From Isoetes taiwanensis (taxonomy: Eukaryota; Streptophyta; Lycopodiopsida; Isoetales; Isoetaceae): 64,000 nt of DNA. The notes under the pieces are model-generated. The model was not told where the DNA came from. It searched no databases and was given only the letters and a program-made list of their open reading frames with translations. The DNA is taken from contig JAJEKV010000061.1 of the NCBI GenBank assembly GCA_021234155.1, forward strand, positions 5,140,653-5,204,652, read 5' to 3'. A program made the translations under genes and the position numbers. Of the stretch, positions 1 through 9,094 are shown piece by piece (position 1 is the first letter of the stretch; every line of letters begins with the position of its first letter).

Positions 1-31
1 CTGCCACAGAGGCATCATGGAGGATAATGTC
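1..31 (+). repeat. 31-bp direct repeat of 358-388 at a rearranged junction
   Basis: Bases 1-31 repeat 358-388 exactly. At 358-388 the sequence encodes the linker motif SATEASWRIMS in its normal place. At 1-31 the same bases are fused to codons for FLLHELDCHI, which belongs about 110 codons earlier. Helitron B (59.3 kb) has YNPFLLHELDCHI with no such fusion. Helitron A is therefore rearranged here, by a template switch or a duplication with deletion. Confidence 0.8.
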
Positions 32-1139
32 CTGTAATGCTTTCTTGTTGCATGAGTTAGATTGTCATATCACATTAGACATTGCGTCTACCATGCATGT
101 GTTCTCCTATCTCTATGGTTACATATACAAAGGGTTCGATACTGCCAATTTTCGAGTAATTCAAGAGCACGAATCTACGGCTCAACCATCATCAATGAAT
201 AATCAACAGACATGTTATACATCACAGTCCTTAGCAAGAAATGTTGAAGAAAGAACAGAGGCCATGAGAGAATCGGTCCAAAATATATTAGTGGATCCAA
301 GTGTAAGACGACCTTCTACAAATGAGATACGTGATTACGTCAGTGCACGATATTTGTCTGCCACAGAGGCATCATGGAGGATAATGTCATATCATATAAC
401 AGACAAATCTCCATCTGTTAAATGCCTTCCATTACACCTACCATTGCCAAATACAAATTCACTCTTAGACCACTATTTTTTACGGCCCTTAGATTCCGAG
501 TTCGATGCTTTTACATTCATCCAATACTATGAGCAGTATACATTAAGCACATGCAATGGCAGAACTATTTTGCAACGTGGCGAATATCTAGAACAAGAAC
601 GAGCAGGATATACAAAAAACATTGTGAAAAAGCGAACAAAGCAACCGATTATATATAGAATACGCCTCTTACTGCCTCGAATTGGTGAAGCATTCTACCT
701 AAGACAGATCTTGCTACATCGACCCATCGGGACATGGGAAGAACTTAAGGTTGTAAATAATCAGCAACATGAAACTTATCGGCAAGCTGCAGAAGCATAA
801 GGACTGATTGCAGCATATAATGAAGCAACATTAGTTATGGAAGAAGCAGTATCGTTGTCTCTAAGTCCCACACAACTACGGTTTTTATTTGCAATGGTGT
901 TACTTGATCAAGCACCAGCAGTTGAAATATGGGACAAATTTCGAGTACCTATGAGTCGTGACATGTTAGACCGATACTCAAACGATGAAGCGCTTGCGTT
1001 TAGTGAGTCCCTCCACCTAATCAATAATGTATTGACACAACATGGAACCAACATCATGGCCTTCGGCTTGCAACTACATGCTCTTCTCGCAAGAGATGTA
1101 ATGCATGAACTTGCCGCTTTTCTTCACCATGCGAGATAG
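32..1139 (+). pseudogene. Helitron A RepHel: end of HUH Rep domain and linker
   Basis: The reading frame from 32 starts in the Rep (Helitron_like_N) domain at FLLHELDCHI and contains YLYGYIYKGFD, the region of the two catalytic tyrosines of Helitron Rep. It continues through the linker (ARYLSATEASW, QPIIYRIRLLLPRIGEAFYLR, RPIGTWEEL) shared with Helitron B. One in-frame TAA at 798-800 replaces what is Arg in copy B, and the frame resumes to 1139, where TAG interrupts it again. Rolling-circle nicking activity cannot be encoded because the upstream HUH motif is missing from the window and the frame is broken. This half is joined to the helicase at 1152. Confidence 0.85.
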
Positions 1140-1151
1140 TTAAACTCTGTA

Positions 1152-2530
1152 ATGGAGATATCAAGTGCAATGAATGCTAATCAGATGGAAATATATGATT
1201 ATATACGGAAAATGATAGAATTCTCACAAAGCAAACAACCAACATTCGTAAATTGCAAGGCTGGCACGGGAAAAAAATTCGTCCTTAATTGCATATGCTT
1301 ATTAATACGCGGGCATAAGAACATTGTGCTCCCATGTGGCATCACAGCACTCGCAGCCCTTCAATACCCATAGGCCGAACTGCACACTCGCTCTTTCAAA
1401 TCCCCGTTGTAGAAAACAATGCAGGTTTGCATTCGCTGCTAGAACGGGATTCAGGTGCAGCTCAACTCCTTAATGCAGCAAAGGCCATAATTTGGGATGA
1501 ATTCCAAATGTCTAATAAAGCAGTTATAGAAAGCGCTCATAACCTACTGCAACAATTATGTGGAAATAATTTACCTTTCGGAGGAAAGCATTTTATAGCT
1601 TCTGGAGATTTTAGGCAGGTCGCACCTGTCGTGAAAGGAGGAGGGAAGACCGCAGCTATCAATGCATCCATTAAATCATCACCTCTGTGGCAAATATTCC
1701 ATGTGTTAAAATTATAACAACCAATACGAAATGCAGGTGATCCAGAACTCTTGCGTTATGTTGACAATATAGGAGAAAACTGGGAAGAAATAACAGTCCC
1801 TTTGAATATATTTGACACAACTATTGAAGTTGCAGAAGCAGAGAGCTTTCTCTACCCATCCGACATCCCGAGGAATCCAACTGAGCATGAGAAACGAGCG
1901 TTCCTATCACCTATCAACAAGCACGCCAATAATTTCAACGAGCGTACACTGGACAAGGTTCCAAATCATGATAAACTATACTACAGCCACGATCACATCA
2001 GCAAACAAGATGAACCTATTCACAATCACCCCTATGCAACATCGGATTTTCTCAACAATTTCACCCACTTTGGCATTCTTGATCATGAGCTCAGACTCAA
2101 AATAGGAGCAATATGCCACATCATGAAACGACTTGACACAGAAAAGGGTCTTGTGAAAAATGCAAGAGTCATGATCACTTCAATGCATGACAACTTTGTA
2201 ATGATAAAAAATTTGGCCACGACTACACAATCGAACGATTGCATATACCCAATTTCGAGGACTGACTTCTTCTACCAACCAGAGAATAGACCATGGACCA
2301 TACATAGATGTCAATTGCCACTACGACTTGCATACGCGACCACCTTCAATAGCTACCAGGGACTAACATTGGACCGTGTCGTTCTTGACTTGCGAACAAA
2401 TGTATTTGCACACGGTCAACTCTACACCGCACTCACGCGCATACGAAGAAGACAAGACGTACTCATTCTATTATCTCCGGATAATGCAACAAAACGTACA
2501 ACAAACGTCATTTACAAATTGCTCTTATAA
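1152..2530 (+). pseudogene. Helitron A RepHel: PIF1-type SF1 helicase domain
   Basis: Helicase motifs are visible in order: Walker A-like KAGTGKKF near 1258 (the family has GTGKT/S, so the last residue is changed), a Walker B-like IIWDEFQMSNKAVIES near 1490, GKHFIASGDFRQVAPV near 1585, GAICHIMKRLDTEKGL near 2108, and the C-terminal ATTFNSYQGLTLDRVV and GQLYTALTRIRRR near 2340-2450. Together they identify the PIF1-like helicase that unwinds DNA during Helitron transposition. A frameshift between about 1340 and 1373 and a TAA at 1715-1717 break it, so it is a pseudogene. The frame reopens after each break, and decay looks moderate. Confidence 0.9.
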
Positions 2531-2897
2531 AAAGGTATGTTTACTTCCCTCGTTCCTCAAATCCTCATTTGTGGAAGTCATTATTTTATATAAACAGCCA
2601 CCATCTTCTATATTCTATTGTTGTACACGATCGTCCTCTTATATTCCTAAAAAGGCTTCTCTTATAAATGGTATGCTTGCTGCACCATTTCTCTAATCCA
2701 TTTGTGTTATTTTCTGTTGTTAGAATATCTCATCTCATTTTAAAATGTATGCATGTATGCATGTACGTATGTCTGTATATTTCCTTCGTTTTAGCCTATG
2801 TGATGGATGGTCTGCTATTCAATTACCATGGGACTCCCCTCATATAAAAATTGTAAAACTTTAAAAAAAATAAAAAAATAAAAAATGAGAAAGATGT

Positions 2898-3350
2898 CCA
2901 TCGCGATGTGGGTATAGTGGTCAAGCCATTGGTTATGGGAGGCTTCCAGCCAGACCCAAAACCCACTGACAACCATCGGGTGGAAACAAAGAAAAAAAAA
3001 ATGAAGAAAGCATCCATCGCGATGACAATTTAGTGGTCAAGCCATTGGTTATGGGCGGCCCCCAGCGAGGTCCAAAACCCACTAATTGTCATTGGAGGAT
3101 TAAAAAAGAAAGAAAAAAGAAAAGAAGAAAAAAAAGAATGAAAACGTCCATCGCGATGTGGGTCTAGTGGTCAAGCCATTGGTTATGGGAGGCCCCTAGC
3201 CAGGCTCAAAACCCACTGACAAGCATCGGGTGGAAAGAAAGAAAGAAAAATGAGGAAAGCATCCATCGCAATGATAATTTAATGGTCAAGCCATTGGTTA
3301 TGGGCGACCCCCACCCGAGTCCAAAACCCATTGATTATCATCGGATAAGG
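2898..3350 (+). repeat. Four tandem tRNA-like/SINE-like units in Helitron A tail
   Basis: Four units start at about 2898, 3014, 3148 and 3263, separated by A-rich linkers. Each starts with the palindrome CATCGCGATG (changed in unit 4), then TAGTGGTCAAGCCATTGG (A-box-like), then GGCTCAAAACCCAC or a variant (B-box-like, about 40 nt later), and ends in a complement of its start. Units 1 and 3 resemble each other, as do 2 and 4, so an older dimer was duplicated. Paired ends change together: GTGGGT/ACCCAC in unit 3, ACAATT/AATTGT in unit 2. The same family lies in Helitron B's tail (26257-26579) in the same orientation relative to the element. It resembles tRNA-derived SINE heads with A-rich tails. 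Whether it is a passenger or a working part is unknown. Confidence 0.75.
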
Positions 3351-3723
3351 ATAATGATCCAATAGTGGGAATCCCATGGTTGTTGATTATAGCACCCATC
3401 TATCCTACATGCGGAAAAACACAAGGGAAGAATGCAGGTTTCTGTATATTCTGAACATGTAATCCCCTATATTCTACTTTCAGGGTGATGAAGGTTATCT
3501 TTACGAACACTTAGTGTGTTGTGTTTTGCACTATTGGGAATAGAAACTCGTTACTATGCAGGCATTGCACTAATAGGTTGGACGTTAGTCATGGGCCCAA
3601 CCTCACAAGTTTGGAACTAAATAAATATTCGCGGTCCTAAATAAATAAGGACTTATTAGTCTTTATCAAAGGAGCTGATTATAAACGTAGGAAAACACAA
3701 GTGAGTTTTGAGAAGAGAAATGT

Positions 3724-3758
3724 TCGCGGCGGCCTTAGCCGCCGCGATAAATTTCTTG
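3724..3758 (+). repeat. Helitron A 3' terminal hairpin and terminus
   Basis: A perfect 10-bp stem (TCGCGGCGGC / GCCGCCGCGA) with loop CTTA is followed by TAAATTTCTTG. The same hairpin and 11-nt tail, with one or two loop changes, occur inverted at 26037-26071. The two sequences diverge right after the shared TA that follows CTTG. Confidence 0.85.
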
Positions 3759-4072
3759 TAGTAATAACTATTGGCCATGCAAGCAAGGCGGCCACATAAG
3801 TGGTTCAGAACTGTGCTCTGATTTGGATGATGGCCATTGCCGACCTTTCTTATGGTTCTTTACTGTTGCAGTTAGAGTTCATTTAATTTAAGATGCTTTC
3901 TAGCTTGGCCTCTTTGTTTTTTGTGTTGTTTTCCTTCCAGCTTATTCCTTTTATTGCGCTTTTTTGGCATTAACCTTATATATTATTAATAACTTACCAT
4001 GTTGGATGGATTGTCTCATGCTACTTCCTTTTGCAGATCCTTTATGTGTCACAACTGCCATAACTTGGCTTA
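3759..4072. other. Spacer without recognised gene
   Basis: AT-rich DNA outside Helitron A. I see no gene, repeat or motif that I can support. Confidence 0.5.
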
Positions 4073-4269
4073 GGGTGCGTTCCCATGAAACATACCCGAT
4101 TCCTAAATTTCTTGTCAAGGTGAAGCCTAGCGAGTTCCCAAGTTTATATTTAACCCAAAATTTGAACAAATCGGGATGGATTTTTTTTAGAAATGGAGGG
4201 GGTTTTCTAAACTCTCTTGTCACCTGCTTTGAATCTTGAGTTCGGCCGAAGGCGCATGGGAATGTAGCC
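4073..4269. mobile_element. Candidate 197-bp MITE
   Basis: The ends are imperfect inverted repeats: GGGTGCGTTCCCATG at the left and the complement of GGCTACATTCCCATG at the right, 12 of 15 matching. There is no coding potential. A short duplication is not clear (TTA left, TTT right). The size and TIR style fit a hAT or PIF/Harbinger MITE, but the superfamily is not settled. Confidence 0.5.
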
Positions 4270-4828
4270 TTTATAAGTGGAATCTACGGCTACCTTAATG
4301 GCACATTGGTGTAGAAGTGAAGCTCTATCATGAATTAGCTTCTCTAATATGTGCGCTTTGTACATCTGTCAATATAATAAAGATTTGTCACCAAACATTC
4401 TACTCTCCTCTATTCTTAGTTTTTTGCCCTTACAAAGCACATTGAAATGTTGCTTGGCCATCTACACGTGGCCTTGCGGATTGTGCCATCCCTTTTATTG
4501 AATTCTAAGGTCGTTGAACAATAAAGGTAATGGAGAAGCTTTATGGCCAAGGGGAATGGCTAGGGTAATTTGGTACAAAACTTGTTCAATAGCATAAAAA
4601 CAATACATTTTTTTTATTCGAAAATCTTGCAATTTTGGTCATTTTCTAGGTGGTGTTAAAGCACATAACATATGGAAGTTCATTCGTTTTTTTTCACAAA
4701 AAGGCATGCAAGTGCACGCATGGTCTGCTATTAGTTTTTAGGGAATGGCCTGAACAAGACTTTTCACTTGACATTGTTTTTCACATGTCCCGTTGGATGC
4801 TGCCTAGTGGTGTGACGTTAAAATACTA

Positions 4829-4860
4829 TCTATCTATCTATCTATCTATCTATTTATCTT
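4829..4860. repeat. (CTAT)n microsatellite
   Basis: About seven CTAT units, with one interruption near the right end. Confidence 0.9.
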
Positions 4861-5124
4861 AATGGGATTGATATGCTTGAGGTTTTTCTCCTCTTTATGC
4901 AAAAAAAGGATGACCAAGTGTATATTGCCAAAAATTTTCATTATCATATATAATCATCCTTTATCAACTCTCGATCATTCGATCAAAAGGCATATATACT
5001 ACATTTGTCTGCCAAATATACAAAAGGTCATTTGTCTACATTTGTCTTATGGGTCCCATAGGCCGATTGGCCTCAGTGGACGATAAAAAATCATTTTCAT
5101 TCTCATTCTCATTCTATAAACAAT

Positions 5125-5384
5125 GGGTAAAAGCATGAAAGGGTGTACGTACATTGTACTGAATTGATGTACAAATATGGATACTTTTCACGTACATTTT
5201 GGTTATTTTTTATTTGTATAAACATACACTTTTTGATTTTATGTACTTTGCATATACATTTAAGCTAAATTTCGAACATCTTTTGGCTATGCATGTACTT
5301 TTTGGGTACTTTGGGTGATTTGTGTAATATAGCCACATGTACCAAAAGGGATACATTTATAGACACCCTTTCATGCTTTTACCC
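5125..5384. mobile_element. 260-bp MITE with 22-bp perfect TIR
   Basis: The 22 bases at 5125-5146 (starting GGGTAAAAGCATGAAAGG) are an exact inverted copy of 5363-5384. CAAT flanks both sides (5121-5124, 5385-5388), consistent with a 4-bp target duplication. The interior is AT-rich and rich in GTAC/TGTAC words. No ORF is present. An exact TIR suggests recent activity. Confidence 0.8.
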
Positions 5385-5523
5385 CAATATAAACGAATCT
5401 AGAAAAATGCAAGACCATCACGGCATGGAATTTGCATTGATTGATTGACTTTGATTGGTAATCCCATCTGATGGCAAAATCAATGAATGGCTGCATCCCC
5501 TATGCTAATATAAAATTAAACAA

Positions 5524-5605
5524 GGTACTGCGCATGGAGGGTTGCCCTTTGGTGGCCTGAGGGTGTGTTTGCTTGGTTTTTATTTTGTTGTTTTATCTTG
5601 TAAAG
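5524..5605 (+). repeat. Dispersed repeat, copy 1 of 2
   Basis: The segment running from CAAGGTACTGCGCATGGAG through GGGTTGCCCTTTGGTGGCC to ATCTTG is about three-quarters identical to 6294-6375, in the same orientation 770 bp away. It is about 80 bp long. It could be a SINE head or a MITE piece; no termini are clear. Confidence 0.55.
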
Positions 5606-6293
5606 CATCAACAACAGGTCCAAGACCTAGATATGACATCTATAGGAATCATAGCCATATATGAGCATTGATGCAAAGGGTGCAGTGCAATAAGTTTGGA
5701 CTGGTGGATGGCCAAGACCAAGAGTGCTAATCTAGAATTCTATTCTATTCTATTCATTGATATGGTGTAAGAATGGTATCATTATGATGTAAGAGTGCTT
5801 GAGCCATAACTTATTGTCTAGATGTGTTGTTGGATTCCTATAGCTTAAGTTTGAGATGTAATCACTTGCACAATCTCTAGCCTGTAGTTAGAGAGAATGA
5901 TGCAATACCCTTGCAAATTAAATTTCTAAGCATGTTGAAATAGAACATGGCGACCTTACTTAGTGACTATATATGGAGTTCATGGTAGATTCATGAAATT
6001 CATGAGATTGTTAAATTATATTGAATAGGGCTTTTACATATGGCATTACCACGATGCAAACAATAATTCATTTCGAAAGGTTTCTCAAAGAAAATTCGTG
6101 TAAACTTCTAAGGAGAGCTTGGTGCATTTGATTTGCTCAACTGGCATATCCTACAGACTGCATTCTGATTCATCTAAAGCCTAAACATCTAGAAAAATCA
6201 TTTGTCAATTGCATAGGTAATATAAAAAATATTGTTGGTGACCCCATATGATTGCATCAAGGTAGTCATTAGTAACATAAAAGAAAAAAACAA

Positions 6294-6375
6294 GGTGCTG
6301 CGCACGAGGGGTTGCCCTCCGGTGGCCCGAAAGTGTGTTTTCATGTTTTGTCCTTTTGTGTTGGATCTTGTTTGT
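6294..6375 (+). repeat. Dispersed repeat, copy 2 of 2
   Basis: Partner of 5524-5605. It shares CAAGGTGCTGCGCACGAGG and GGGTTGCCCTCCGGTGGCCC. Divergence is spread evenly, so these look like two insertions of one family rather than a fresh tandem duplication. Confidence 0.55.
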
Positions 6376-6464
6376 TTTGTGTGGAGTCGTGTAAATGATA
6401 TGAATGCAGGTTGTCATTTTCTTATCTTTCGTCGACATTTGTTTCTATGACATGGCTGAAGTTT

Positions 6465-6578
6465 GGCTCGCGCGTGTCTCTGAGTTCTAGCTCGTGTGGC
6501 ACATTTTTGTACGTCACCGAGAGAGGAGAGGCTTGGAAAATGTGCCACATAGGCCATAATTCAGAGACGCGAGTGAGC
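6465..6578. repeat. Long imperfect foldback
   Basis: The left arm (GGCTCGCGCGTGTCTCTGAG ... TGTGGCACATTTTT) pairs with the right arm (AAAATGTGCCACA ... TCAGAGACGCGAGTGAGCC), giving a stem of about 45 bp with an internal mismatched part and a loop of about 28 nt. It is either a small foldback transposon or a miRNA-precursor-like hairpin; the sequence alone does not decide. Confidence 0.6.
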
Positions 6579-7872
6579 CATAATTCAGCGACGTCCTGCT
6601 TGCTACAGAATTTACGGAACAAATATCAACACGAAAACAGAGACCGAAACAAAAGACCAAAACACAAATGAGACTACGAAAACAAGAACATAATGCTATA
6701 AGAACAAAAATACAAATAGAAAGTACGGATACAAGTAGATTTTCCTCTTCCGGACCATTCAAAACTTCTTTATTATATGTTGAATGCATTTTTTCTTTTC
6801 ACGAAACGTTTTATTCAAATGTATTCTAATAAATATGATTCATAGGCGCTCACAATACTGTAGCGCAGTAAGGATCTTTTAAGTGCACCCCAAGTTGACT
6901 CTATTGTGTTAGTATGCACACATGAGGCTGGATCTTTAAAATTTTGGGAATGATTCAACGCTATAATGTTCGTACTTTGATTATGGTAACCATTACAAAT
7001 CATATCCATCGCAACAATCATTATAAATTATACTATCAAGAGCAATACAATGAAAAATTAAATTTATCAATGTATATTTTATTTATCTCGAATATGCACC
7101 ATAAACATCTTGTCAAAATTCACCTTCTACGCCATCAAAAAACCATTATCCTTCCACTCTTCTTCCCTTATTATGCTCTCTTTTCCCAAATTTGCTTCAT
7201 CAATCTCTACGATCTTGCCGAGACTACCTAAAACTTCACTATGCTTTTAAAATGGGACACTGCAAATGTCTCTACAAAAATTAAACTGATTCACAATTAC
7301 CTCTTTTGCAATTCCACATACATTTATAGTACATTCCTGGGGCATTTTCATTGTCAAACAATAATCACCAATGGCATCCTATCTAATGTAAGACGAGATC
7401 CAAAAAATCAGCACAAAGCAGCAAACCACCAATTACACTTGGAACTTAGTTGGCACAAAGCTGCCAAATATGGTTATAGGCAGTCGAAATATGGAGGCTT
7501 GCTGCAGCCGATTATATTATGGATGCTCTGCTGGCCTTGGGGCAACACCAAATCCGTTTCTGGTCTTTCGATTTCCACTTTCGACTGCAAATAAGCAGTC
7601 GCAAATAAAGCAAAGAAGAAAACATTTGCAAGGCTTTTTCTATTTTGACCATTCATACAACAAAACCATTTTATATATTTTATACCAAGAAGGAAGTTCC
7701 CAAATGGTAAGAAATACTTCTAGAATGCAACTCTCAATAATGCACAGTAACACACTGAATGAAAACATCCATAGGAGTTCTTGGAACTCGAACTACTTCC
7801 TAAATGGGAACCAATCCTAATGAAAACCAACTTAACTTCTGTAACTATGCATCCCTCCCCTATTCCTTTACA
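6579..7872. other. AT-rich spacer without recognised gene
   Basis: Short frames occur by chance on both strands. None has a recognisable domain or a supporting context. I see nothing else. Confidence 0.5.
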
Positions 7873-7965
7873 CTTGGGGATTCTAAGATCATCTTCTAAA
7901 CAAAGAGCTGCTATTCCTAGATTTGGAGATTCTAATATCATCTTCTAAACAAAGAGCTATTATTT
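7873..7965 (+). repeat. Tandem duplication, about 51-bp unit
   Basis: GATTCTAAGATCATCTTCT followed by AAACAAAGAGCT occurs twice, starting at about 7878 and 7929, with few changes. Confidence 0.75.
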
Positions 7966-8218
7966 CCACAGAAAGCTTTGATTTGCAAAAGGACACGAAC
8001 AAATCCAATGATGATATATATAAGACCAGCGGCTCGAAGAATTGGTGTGGGCATGTTAACACAAGGAGTTGAAAGAAGCCAATGGCAAAGGGAAGGTGCA
8101 ATAGATAAGTTCAGCGACCATTGCATCTAGATTTGTTGAAGCAAAAGCCTGTGGAGCTCGCCAGAAAAGAGAATGAATGTGGCCTTAATATTTCTGTGGA
8201 AGGACAAAAGGCTTTTAA

Positions 8219-9088
8219 GCATGGTTACCCGGAACCGGAACGGGAACCGGAACGGCACCCCAAATTTTGGAACCGAAACCGGAACACCTCGGAACGGGAA
8301 CATCCAACTTTGGAAAAAATAAATTTTGAAAATGGATTTGGTGTTCCCATGAGCTAATTAACCTATTGAACTAGTTTTCAATTTTAAAATGTCAAAGGGT
8401 GATGTATAATAATGGCCAAATGAAAATAAGGATCTACCGTAATTACATATTCTTATAAATAAACATAAAAACACCACATAGTTTAACTTTTATGACGAAT
8501 ATATCTTAAGCCATCATTATAAAGAAGAAATCGTCTATTATAGCAAATATATGGCATGATAGCCTCGAAACATATTCATAATAAAGTAGCTAAAACAATA
8601 GTTTTCAAAACATTAATTTCATGACAATGCTTTAACTAGTAGAACTAAAATCATTTTCAGCAGTACCAATGAGCAATTGAGCATATCCTCATTCTCATTA
8701 TCACCATTACCTTCTTCAGCTTCAATTTCTTCATCCTCACAATGTTCGGCTTCATTATTGTGTTGTTCTATCTGTCTATGGCGGCCACTCAGGCGGAAAC
8801 GAAAAGAGAGGAGAAGTGCTTTTCTGCCCTGTTACGAATGAATATCAGAGGCCCAAACCTACCAAAATTGAAATTTGCAAAGGTAAAAGTGAAAAATAAG
8901 AAAAAAAGATGAAGGAAATGGTCAAAACAAATTTTATAGTTGGGAACAACGTTCCCAACTTACCGGAACGTTGTCTGAACGGCGTTCCGGGTAACATGCA
9001 CATTCGGAACGGGAACAAAAGTTCCCGGAACGTGGCATGCCCCGGAACGTGTTCGGAACCGGAACGGCGCCGTTCCCGGTAACCATGC
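8219..9088. mobile_element. 870-bp TIR element with GGAAC-rich ends
   Basis: The terminal inverted repeat is GCATGGTTACC (8219-8229) / GGTAACCATGC (9078-9088). TTTTAA directly repeats on both sides (8213-8218, 9089-9094), a 6-bp duplication. Both subterminal regions are packed with GGAAC/GTTCC words, probable binding sites for a transposase. The interior is AT-rich. Near 8655-8795 the - strand encodes an acidic stretch (EHCEDEEIEAEE), possibly a remnant of a transposase C terminus. It is therefore a likely deletion derivative of a larger element. A 6-bp duplication does not match the common plant superfamilies. Confidence 0.75.
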
Positions 9089-9094
9089 TTTTAA

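Larger units (their letters stand above)
1..3758 (+). mobile_element. Helitron A, 3' portion, degenerate
   Basis: The window opens inside a Helitron. Seen in order on the + strand are the end of the Rep domain, the Rep-helicase linker, a broken PIF1-type helicase ending at 2530, about 370 bp of AT-rich sequence, a tandem array of tRNA-like units (2898-3350), and a terminal 10-bp-stem hairpin (3724-3747) followed by 11 nt ending CTTG, with a T next. Helitron B on the other strand has the same order, and its helicase stop lies almost the same distance (about 1.23 kb) from the same hairpin. That fixes 3758 as the 3' end. Known Helitrons end in a hairpin plus CTRR and insert 5' of T; CTTG is a variant. 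The 5' end lies outside the window or is lost by rearrangement. Confidence 0.85.

Noticed and set aside
2898-3350. Functional tRNA genes in the Helitron tail
   Set aside because: Boxes deviate from the consensus and no credible anticodon arm or full cloverleaf could be drawn. tRNA-like is as far as it goes.
8213-9094. piggyBac-type TTAA target for the 870-bp element
   Set aside because: The left flank ends TTAA but the right flank begins TTTT; only the 6-bp TTTTAA repeats directly.
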